Positions 1-7,000 of a stretch of 14,523 nucleotides of DNA are shown here, one piece after another. Both the position numbers and the translations under genes were made by a program. The notes beneath the pieces are model-generated. The model ran no database searches and was not told the origin of the DNA. It was given only the letters and a program-made list of their open reading frames with translations. Source of the stretch: Lachnospiraceae bacterium UBA3821. GTDB taxonomy: Bacteria > Bacillota > Clostridia > Lachnospirales > Lachnospiraceae. Every line of letters begins with the position of its first letter. Position 1 is the first letter of the stretch. The stretch is taken from the NCBI GenBank assembly GCA_002368865.1, contig DFDT01000104.1, positions 1-14,523 on the forward strand, in the 5' to 3' direction.

Positions 1-53
1 ATCTCGTCTCCGTCCATCTCCACAATGGGGGTTGTCATCTGAATCTTTGCCAT
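1..53 (-). CDS. icd: NADP-dependent isocitrate dehydrogenase, N-terminal fragment
   Basis: Only the first 17 codons and two bases of the next lie in the window. They read MAKIQMTTPIVEMDGDE, which I recognise as the conserved N-terminus of the homodimeric NADP-isocitrate dehydrogenases (the type shared with eukaryotes and many Clostridia). The enzyme oxidatively decarboxylates isocitrate to 2-oxoglutarate in the cytoplasm. The ATG at 53-51 is preceded by an AAAGGAAA ribosome binding site about 6-8 nt upstream. The gap to the GntR gene stop is 45 nt with no visible terminator, so it is probably the third gene of the operon that starts at the promoter near 2318. Together with the citrate synthase this indicates citrate-to-2-oxoglutarate metabolism. 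The catalytic residues lie outside the window. The identity is strong for so short a piece because the start of this family is very conserved. Confidence 0.85.
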   Translation of the reverse strand, partial: MAKIQMTTPIVEMDGDE

Positions 54-98
54 GTTTTTGTTTCCTTTCCGTTTATCCATTTTTAAGCTATTGTCATT

Positions 99-785
99 TT
101 ACTTTTGATACGCCTCGTATAACCCATTCTTCACCATATTCTCGTAGGCGTTGCTGATATGCTCATTGGCCAGCTTTTCCGCCAGATCTGCATCCCCTGC
201 TTTGATCGCCAGCATGATCTTCTCGTGCTCCTCATTGGACTTTGATCCGCGGTTTGCGTTGTTCAGCGTTTTCTTGCGCACCCGCAGCACATATTGGTGA
301 AAATCCTTCAGCTGATGCTCCAGCATCTTGCTGTCGCAGGCTTCATACATGATATCGTGGAAGCGGTTGTCCAGCTCTGCCAGCTGTTCCCAATGTCCCT
401 TATCCGCATGGAACTTGGCGAGATAAACATTTTCTTCCATCTCCTCCATCTGCTCTTTGGTAATATGTTCTGTCGCCCAACGGGCACATAAGCCCTCCAG
501 CAGCGACCGAATCATATAGATATCACGCACATCCTTTTCCGTAATGCCCGTGACATACGCACCTTTGTTGGGAATGATCTGGATCAGCCCCTCCAACTCC
601 AGCTGTCTAAAGGCCTCACGCACCGGCGTGCGGCTGACCCCCAGTTCCTCGCCGATGGCAACTTCCTTTAACTCCTCATGCTCCGCGTATTTTCCGCTTA
701 AAATATCATCCCGCAGTTTGTGAAACACTCTTCCGCGCAGGGAGAATTTATCGGTCACTTCCTGCTTCACATCAAACTTCGCCAC
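99..785 (-). CDS. GntR-family transcriptional regulator, FadR/FCD subfamily
   Basis: This 228-residue protein has the two-domain layout of FCD-type GntR regulators. Residues about 15-80 form the winged helix-turn-helix, with the diagnostic stretch EELGVSRTPVREAFRQLELE (45-64) and the wing at NKGAYVTG. Residues about 85-215 form the helical FCD effector domain. Its usual metal/ligand residues are visible as D139, H143, H187 and H209. Such proteins bind small organic acids or amino acids and act as dimers on palindromes. The start is GTG at 785-783, with GGAG 7 nt upstream. The gene lies between the citrate synthase and isocitrate dehydrogenase genes, 39 nt after the former and 45 nt before the latter. 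It is therefore probably the local regulator of this pathway. The perfect TTGTATACAA-centred palindrome in the operon promoter (2284-2307) is its most likely binding site, implying autoregulation. The ligand cannot be read from sequence; citrate, 2-oxoglutarate or glutamate would be reasonable guesses. Confidence 0.93.
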   Translation of the reverse strand: MAKFDVKQEVTDKFSLRGRVFHKLRDDILSGKYAEHEELKEVAIGEELGVSRTPVREAFRQLELEGLIQIIPNKGAYVTGITEKDVRDIYMIRSLLEGLCARWATEHITKEQMEEMEENVYLAKFHADKGHWEQLAELDNRFHDIMYEACDSKMLEHQLKDFHQYVLRVRKKTLNNANRGSKSNEEHEKIMLAIKAGDADLAEKLANEHISNAYENMVKNGLYEAYQK

Positions 786-795
786 TGTTGTCTCC

Positions 796-816
796 TATCG
801 GGATCCTATCCCGATA
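796..816 (-). promoter_or_regulatory. Perfect intergenic inverted repeat (hairpin) ahead of the GntR gene
   Basis: Nine-base arms (TATCGGGAT and its exact complement) flank a 3-nt loop, in the 39-nt gap between the citrate synthase stop and the GTG start of the regulator. On the transcript the hairpin is flanked on its 5' side by AAGGAGA and on its 3' side by GGAGA, the latter 6 nt before GTG. There is no U tract, so it is not a normal terminator. It could tune translation of the regulator gene by blocking or looping out the space between two Shine-Dalgarno sequences, protect the upstream mRNA end, or be a DNA operator. The motif differs from the palindrome in the operon promoter. Confidence 0.6.
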
Positions 817-824
817 TCTCCTTT

Positions 825-2246
825 CTACGCGTTCGGCAGCGCAATCCCCTTCTCCTCGCACACTCTGTTCAGACATGCCAGGATCTCCTCGTCCGTGAGC
901 ACGGTCACACGTCCGCCTGCGTATTCCGCATCCACCCACTCCTTAATGCTGTGTACCAGCTCAGAGGTCTTGTCCACTTGGCTTTCGCCTTTCAGCTTGA
1001 AATAGGTATTGATCCAGTGAGCGATGCCCGCCAGTCCGGAAGTGTTGGAAATCGCACACAGCACCGGTCTGTTCAGGAATTTCTCTGTATCGAAAATATT
1101 GTAAATCTCCTCATTTTTCAGCAATCCGTCCGCATGAATACCGGCTCTGGTCACATTGAAATTCTTGCCCACAAAAGGTGTTCTGGGCGGAATCTCATAA
1201 CCGATCTCTTTCTCATAGTACTCGGCGAGCTCTGTGATCACTGTGGTGTCCATACCATTCAATGTACCCTTCAACTGGGCATATTCAAATACCATCGCTT
1301 CCAACGGCGTGTTACCGGTTCTCTCTCCGATGCCGAACAGGGAAGTATTTACGCTGGAACAGCCGTACAGCCATGCTGTGGTGGAATTGACCACCGCTTT
1401 GTAGAAATCGTTGTGTCCGTGCCACTCAATGAGTTCGTGGGGCACACCTGCATGGGTGTGAATCGCATAGATGATGCCCTGTACGCTTCTGGGGATCACG
1501 GCACCGGGATAGTTCACACCATAGCCCATGGTATCGCAGGCACGAATCTTGATGGGAATCTTATACTGATCCATCAGTTTCATCAGTTCCAGACAGAAAG
1601 GCACCACATAGCCGTAGATGTCCGCTCTGGTGATGTCCTCCAGATGACATCTGGGACTGATCCCCTCCTCCAGGCAATCCTTGATCACGCTGAGGTAGTG
1701 ATCCATGGCCTGACGTCTGGTCATCTTTAACTTCAGGAAAATATGATAATCGGAGCAGCTGACCAGAATACCAGTCTCTTTCATACCGATTTCTTTTACA
1801 AGCTTAAAATCCTCTTTGTTTGCCCGGATCCAGCTAGTCACCTCGGGGAACTCATAGCCCCGCTCCATACATTTGTATACGGCATCTCTGTCTTTCTTGC
1901 TGTACAGGAAAAACTCGCTGGCGCGGATCATCCCGTTGGGGCCGCCCAGCTTGTGCAAATAGTCATAGATGGTCACAATCTGTTCCGTCGTATAAGGCGC
2001 ACGGGACTGCTGTCCGTCACGGAAAGTGGTATCCGTGATCCAGATGTCCTTAGGCATGTTATGAGGCACAATCCTGTCATTAAAGGGAATCTTCGGGATT
2101 TCCGAATAAGGGAACATATTGCGGAAAACATTCGGTTTTTCCACATCGTCCAGAATATACATATGCTCCTCAATCTCGAGGAGATTATTCTTGTGATTCA
2201 TTGTTACGGGGCGATTCTGAAACTGCAGATCTTCGTCTTCTCTCAT
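825..2246 (-). CDS. Probable Re-type citrate synthase (isopropylmalate/homocitrate synthase-like)
   Basis: This 473-residue protein belongs to the HMGL-like (DRE-TIM) family of Claisen-condensing enzymes. The N-terminal metal/active-site motif TDTTFRDGQQSR lies at about 71-82, HLEDITRADI at 201-210, and the HGHND metal-binding motif at 276-280. The post-barrel motif GIHADGLLKN lies at 369-378, where isopropylmalate synthases have a similar GIHxDG. The long C-terminal LeuA allosteric domain of leucine-type synthases is absent. Related clostridial proteins (the Clostridium kluyveri type) are Re-citrate synthases, making citrate from oxaloacetate and acetyl-CoA; automatic pipelines often label them 2-isopropylmalate synthase. 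Co-transcription with isocitrate dehydrogenase supports the citrate role; no other leucine or lysine gene is near. I chose ATG 2246-2244 because it has GGAAGG 12 nt upstream and lies downstream of the promoter. An in-frame TTG at 2300 overlaps the predicted -10/operator region and cannot be the start. Homocitrate synthase is the main alternative. Confidence 0.8.
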   Translation of the reverse strand: MREDEDLQFQNRPVTMNHKNNLLEIEEHMYILDDVEKPNVFRNMFPYSEIPKIPFNDRIVPHNMPKDIWITDTTFRDGQQSRAPYTTEQIVTIYDYLHKLGGPNGMIRASEFFLYSKKDRDAVYKCMERGYEFPEVTSWIRANKEDFKLVKEIGMKETGILVSCSDYHIFLKLKMTRRQAMDHYLSVIKDCLEEGISPRCHLEDITRADIYGYVVPFCLELMKLMDQYKIPIKIRACDTMGYGVNYPGAVIPRSVQGIIYAIHTHAGVPHELIEWHGHNDFYKAVVNSTTAWLYGCSSVNTSLFGIGERTGNTPLEAMVFEYAQLKGTLNGMDTTVITELAEYYEKEIGYEIPPRTPFVGKNFNVTRAGIHADGLLKNEEIYNIFDTEKFLNRPVLCAISNTSGLAGIAHWINTYFKLKGESQVDKTSELVHSIKEWVDAEYAGGRVTVLTDEEILACLNRVCEEKGIALPNA

Positions 2247-2283
2247 GTGAAGTACCATCCTTCCAGGGTATATTCCTATCATC

Positions 2284-2307
2284 TGCATAATTGTATACAA
2301 TTATGCA
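2284..2307. promoter_or_regulatory. 24-bp perfect palindrome, likely GntR-regulator operator
   Basis: The half-site TGCATAATTGTA is followed directly by its exact reverse complement, with no spacer and no mismatch. The core TTGTATACAA fits the GT-N(0-3)-AC pattern of FadR-subfamily operators. The site fully covers the -10 box and part of the spacer of the promoter for the citrate synthase operon, where a bound dimer would block RNA polymerase. The operon itself encodes an FCD-type GntR protein, so negative autoregulation is the simplest reading. The palindrome is seen directly; the identity of the bound protein is inferred. Confidence 0.75.
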
Positions 2308-2318
2308 ATCATTGTCAA
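2290..2318 (-). promoter_or_regulatory. Sigma-A promoter of the citrate synthase operon
   Basis: On the minus strand a consensus -35 TTGACA (2318-2313) is followed after 17 bp by -10 TACAAT (2295-2290), one base from consensus. Transcription would start near 2283, giving a leader of roughly 37 nt before the ATG at 2246. The -35 box begins only 15 bp after the stop codon of the upstream LRR gene. The operator palindrome overlaps the -10 box. Confidence 0.8.
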
Positions 2319-2333
2319 TACCTTTGGATAAAA

Positions 2334-3899
2334 TCATACTTTTCCTTTGAAAATACAGAATACCCCGCCCAAAAAGCAAACTGCGGAAATACACCACACG
2401 AAAACAGCCGGCACACCTCGCCCGTCCGTCATCCCTGCCGTCTCCGTTTCTACGGAATTTGCAGCCAATGACTGCAGCTGAACGCTCTCTTCCAGCGCGT
2501 CTTCCGAAAATACATCCCCCTCATACTGAATATCCATAATATGGCAGCCCGCAAATGCTCTGTCGTTGATCGTCTGCAAAGATGCAGGTAGCTCTATCCT
2601 GCTGATCTCCTTATGATCCGCAAACGCCTCTCCTGCGATCACCCGCACCCCATCCGGCACCTGAACCTCCTGCGCCGAACCACGATAAGCGATCAAAACG
2701 CCGCCGCTGATCAGAAAATCAGACTCCGACGGATCCTGCCCCGCCAGGAAGCGATCCACCCACGCAGTATGCGCAAACGCCTTGGCTTCTACGCTGGTTA
2801 CCGTTTCCGGGAGCATAACATCTGTCAGTCCGTCGCAATGATAAAACGCTGCGTAATCGATCCGCTCCAAACCATCGGAAAAACGAACCTCCTGCAGCCC
2901 GCTTCTGGCATAAGCAAACTGTCCGATCTCTTTCACATTCTCAGCAAACGACACGCTGGTACAAGTCTCATCCCGATAATGCGTTCTCTCAGGGATCAAA
3001 CCCTGATGTACTTCCGATTCCGCCATATTAGACACATCCCCCGCTGTATAAGAAGCACTATCCTCTTTTCCATCATTGCCGTTCCGTACAGACATATCAG
3101 AATTCTGCACAAACACAAAGGCCTGATTCGCCACAATATGGCTGCTTCCCACCAATGTTCCGGGGACATCCTGCACAGAACCTGAGCCTGTCTGACCGCT
3201 GTTATCTCCTGTCTGCGGCTGCACGTCCGCCCCCGAATAGACACCGTCTGCCGGGATCGTAGACGGAAGTTTTATGATCTGATCACCGGTTTCCGTGCCC
3301 GAACTCCCGATTCCGTTCGTATTCCCGTACACGGACATTTTCTTCTGGCGCTCATAAAACAGCTTTGCATATTTATCCGCATAACTGCCTTCTTCACAAT
3401 GGATATTCAAAAGATAATCTCCGTCGAAAGAATCCTCCCTGATCTCCACAACCTGCGGCGGAATGGTAATATCCTCGAAACGTTTACATTCCGAAAAAGC
3501 CTGTATTCCAATACTGTGTACTGTTTCAGGAAGGGTCATCGTCTCCAGGCCAGTGCAGTTCGTAAACGCGAAATCCCCGATCGAAGCCAGACCCTTCCCC
3601 AGCGTTACCGTGCGCAGATTATCACAACCCCAGAAAGCGTAGGCTTTGATCTGTTCCACAGAATCCGGCAATATGATCTTTTCCACATATTTATTATTTT
3701 CAAACGCACTTTTACCGATCACGGTAACCGTACCTGGAACCGTGACCACTGCATCTTTTCCTGTGTACTTTACTAATTCGCCACGCTTGATACGAAAAGC
3801 GGAGGCTGACGTCTCTGCATCTGCCTCCGCCGCAGGAATCAGCATAACAAGCAGTGCGACTATGATCAAGAAAGCACCTAAGACCCGACTTTTGCCCAT
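2334..3899 (-). CDS. Membrane-anchored BspA-type leucine-rich repeat protein (521 aa)
   Basis: Residues about 5-28 form a signal peptide (GKSR followed by a hydrophobic run ending AAEADA). Two blocks of LRR_5 (BspA/Treponema-type) repeats follow, at about 50-165 and 310-455, with typical units such as IGDFAFTNCTGLETMTLPET. They are separated by a Ser/Gly/Thr-rich linker (about 190-300). Near the end there is a hydrophobic segment (about 498-516) followed by FKGKV, so the protein probably stays in the membrane facing outwards. No LPXTG-like motif stands before that segment, but an isolated PQTGD occurs in the linker at 228-232. The ATG at 3899 has AAGGAAGGG 6 nt upstream; an in-frame GTG seven codons earlier would overlap that site. 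It follows the 1854-residue LRR gene by 30 nt, so the two are probably co-transcribed. LRR_5 proteins often mediate adhesion; the ligand here is unknown. Confidence 0.85.
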   Translation of the reverse strand: MGKSRVLGAFLIIVALLVMLIPAAEADAETSASAFRIKRGELVKYTGKDAVVTVPGTVTVIGKSAFENNKYVEKIILPDSVEQIKAYAFWGCDNLRTVTLGKGLASIGDFAFTNCTGLETMTLPETVHSIGIQAFSECKRFEDITIPPQVVEIREDSFDGDYLLNIHCEEGSYADKYAKLFYERQKKMSVYGNTNGIGSSGTETGDQIIKLPSTIPADGVYSGADVQPQTGDNSGQTGSGSVQDVPGTLVGSSHIVANQAFVFVQNSDMSVRNGNDGKEDSASYTAGDVSNMAESEVHQGLIPERTHYRDETCTSVSFAENVKEIGQFAYARSGLQEVRFSDGLERIDYAAFYHCDGLTDVMLPETVTSVEAKAFAHTAWVDRFLAGQDPSESDFLISGGVLIAYRGSAQEVQVPDGVRVIAGEAFADHKEISRIELPASLQTINDRAFAGCHIMDIQYEGDVFSEDALEESVQLQSLAANSVETETAGMTDGRGVPAVFVWCISAVCFLGGVFCIFKGKV

Positions 3900-3929
3900 G
3901 CTTTTCCCTTCCTTTGCCACTTATGTCGT

Positions 3930-4052
3930 CTACGCTGTTGTCACTCTCTGTGTTGTTTTTTTGTCACGCTTTAAGAACAATACCGCTGAGATACAAGCAA
4001 GTCCCAACGACAGGAACCACTTCGGATGGATTCCGTCACCTGTCTTAGGTGT
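3930..4052 (-). other. Cell-wall sorting signal TPKTGD of the large LRR protein
   Basis: The last 40 residues form a classic tripartite signal: TPKTG (codons at 4052-4038) followed by D, about 20 hydrophobic residues (from KWFLSLGLACISAVLFL) and a positively charged tail. The motif has Thr-Pro where canonical class A substrates have Leu-Pro. A [S/P/N]PxTG-like motif is known for clostridial class B sortases, which agrees with the class B enzyme encoded next door. Confidence 0.85.
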
Positions 4053-7000
4053 ATTATCCGTGATCACCCTGCCTGCGGATGCATTGTTTGTATCCACATA
4101 GATCACATACGGTGAAAAATGTTCCGCCGTAAATGTCACACAAGCCACGCCGTCAATTGTGGTAAACTTCGGTGTGAGCTTATCCAACCGGTTGTTTACA
4201 ACGCCTGCCACCTTGTTATTTCCCGCATAAGGGATCAGGGAATCCGGCAAAGGCAGCGTGATATTGATGGAAAGTCCTGTCGTATCCGTGATCAGCTTGG
4301 TTCCGGTCGCATCGTACAGACTGATATCCATCGGGAAATACTTAATGCCGCTGATATCGCCGTATTCCGCCTGTAACGCCTTTACGATGGCCGTCGACGC
4401 ATCGGTACTCTCCCTCACCTTTATGGTAAAGTTATCGGAAGAGCCTCTTACGGTTGCAGAAACCACACCCGTATTGGACAATCCGTTCTTATCGATCACT
4501 ACCGTCGTTCCACTGCTTACTGTTCCGGTATTCGTGGTACGTCCCGAATTGTTCGAAGTGGAACCTCCGCTTCCGGTGGAAGTACTTGTCTTTGTCTTGT
4601 AGTGCGCCGTCACGGAAACATTGCTGTCCGGCATGGTGATCGTCGTTGCAGACATCACATTGCTGGCAATCTTGGCTTCGGAAGGATCAATGGTCCAGTT
4701 GCTGAATTCCTGCCCGCTGACCGGATCATTGGCCACAATGATGACCGTACTTCCGGAACTGTAACTTCCCGAACCGGAACCGTTCACTACTGTCAATGTA
4801 TAGAAGGTACCTGTATTGCTCGAACTTCCGTTGGACGAGGAGGACGGCGTATACGGCACCAGATTAAAGAACGCAACGTCGTTTACCGTTGTCTCCGCCG
4901 GAGTGGGCGACCATGCATATCCGCTGGTGTATCCTTCCGGTTTTGCAATGTCCGGAGCCTTGCTTCCGATATTGATCAGACGATAGCTGTAAGGATCACC
5001 CGCTGCATTATAATACAACGCAACCGCAAAAATATTTGTGTCGTATGCTGGGATCGTAAAGCCATTGATCTCCACCGTATCATTGCTGCCGCCGCTGGGC
5101 TTTACAGTGGATGAGCTGCTGGAATCACTGGAATCACCAGAATCCCCTGAGCTGCTTCCCTGCTTTGTGAAGGTGCCCATCAGTTCAAACGAACAGGTCA
5201 CATTCGTGATATCGCCTTCCGACGGTGTCGCTGTCGCATTTTCCCACCCGTCAAACGTATAGCCGGATATGGTGGGCGATGATACATTCTTGCTGACATT
5301 GGTACCGCTTGCCACATCTGTCAGCTGCCACCAGATTTCAACCTTTCCGCTGACCGGATCATAATATCGGAACGTAACCGTATAGGTGTCAGAAACCTTC
5401 GGCGTGTAGATCGGAGTAAATGTCACATTTGCCGTGATTGGATCCGTTACACTGGTATCTCCGGAAAGATTCCAACCGCCAAACGCAAGGGTTACGCCGT
5501 TGTCTGTCACATCGGAAAGTACCGGCACATCCTTCTCCTCATCTGCCAGTGTATCGCCCTCTTTCACCGTGTAGGTCTTATTCGTATTCCGATAATAGTC
5601 CAGGAACGTAACGGTGTATGTCTCTCTCTCCACCGGCACATAATGAGCATAAAAATTAACATTTTTTGTCACGACATAATTCTGCAGATCCTCAGCTGAG
5701 TAGGTCTTTCTATTTTCATCCTCCCAACCGTCAAACTTATAGGAGATGCCCAGCGTGTCCTCATAATACTGACTCACCTTTTTCTCTGCTGTGGTAACAT
5801 CCGCTTCGGAGATTGTAGAATCCTCCACATACCGTACCGTGCGAACCGGAGTTTCTGCGGAACCGCTCTCATAAAAGCTTACGGTATAATATCGGATGGG
5901 TGTATACTTTTCCTTTTTGTAGTCGTAGTCAACCGCATACCGATACAATCCGGTTTCTTCCGGCGCGCGCACCGTCACCTTATAGTTGTTTGCCGTGTTC
6001 TCGTGATCCGTCACCGTACTGCCGGAAATAATGATGCCGTCCAATGCAGTAGGCACAGCGCTGTCCACACTGCCTGCCTGGATCTCATTTGTGGTACACT
6101 TCTCGAATGCATATCCCTCAATCTTTGTACAACTATCCGGCAAAAAGACGCGGCTCAAAGCCTCTGCCTGATAAAAAGCATGCTGCGGCACGGTCTTAAT
6201 GTTGGTGTTCGTCAGATCGACAGGTCCCACCTGTGTAGTGACAAACGCCTCTTCCCGAAGCTCCGTAATGTCAAAATCCATATCCGTCTCTCCGATGGAG
6301 TCACTGCGGTTGGGAAGGACCTCCACCACACCATATTTGGTACCATCGGATGTCGTCGCATAGATAATGGAATTGGAGCACGTAAAGTTGGGATTTCCGG
6401 TCAAAGAAACGTTCTCAAGGGACGTACAGCCTTTGAACGGTGCAATTCCCATTTCCTCAATATTCTGCGACAATGCAACCGTCTGCAGTCTCGTATCTCC
6501 CTGAAATGCATGATCCCCTATCTTATTGACCGAATCCGTAATCGTGACGGTTGTGAGCCCCTTTGCATTCTGGAACGCATATGCATCAATCTCCGTCGTA
6601 TCACCGTCGATGGTGATGGAAGTCAATGCAGAAGCCCCTGCAAAATCACTTCTCGCCGGATCCGCTTCCGGGAAGGAATTTCTGTCCTGGGTTGTACTGG
6701 ATGCTCCGGTGTCCACATTATAATACAGAATATTTCCGTCGGACGTCCCACTGTCCGTTTTATAATTTGTCTCAATCTTGGCCAGACCATGGCAGATCAC
6801 GGGGAAGGATGTGATCCCATTCTCTGTCGTCTTTTTATAATATAGGCCGTCCTCAATCGCATTGACCGCGTAAGGAATGGTCAACGCCTTCGTAGATTCC
6901 TCAAAGATCTGTGCCGCCGTGGATTTTCCGTTTGACGCATCCGCTCTCTGCTCATCCGTCAGATACGGCGCGTTAATATACGAACTTCTCTCTGCATAAG

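Noticed and set aside
720..1730. Plus-strand open frame of 336 codons opposite the citrate synthase and regulator genes
   Set aside because: It spans two well-supported minus-strand genes and their junction, with no recognisable domain or ribosome binding site.
825..2246. Annotation as 2-isopropylmalate synthase of leucine biosynthesis
   Set aside because: The C-terminal allosteric domain is missing, no leuBCD is near, and isocitrate dehydrogenase is in the same operon. Re-citrate synthase fits better.
2247..2300. Extension of the citrate synthase to an in-frame TTG at 2300 (18 extra residues)
   Set aside because: The extension overlaps the predicted -10 box and operator and begins upstream of the expected transcription start; ATG 2246 has a GGAAGG site.
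3204..3218. PQTGD in the 521-residue LRR protein as a functional sorting signal
   Set aside because: It is about 290 residues from the C-terminus and not followed by a hydrophobic segment and basic tail; kept only as a curiosity.
6003..6845. Plus-strand open frame of 280 codons inside the large LRR gene
   Set aside because: It is a shadow of LRR coding sequence; the repeats of the minus strand are unbroken through it.
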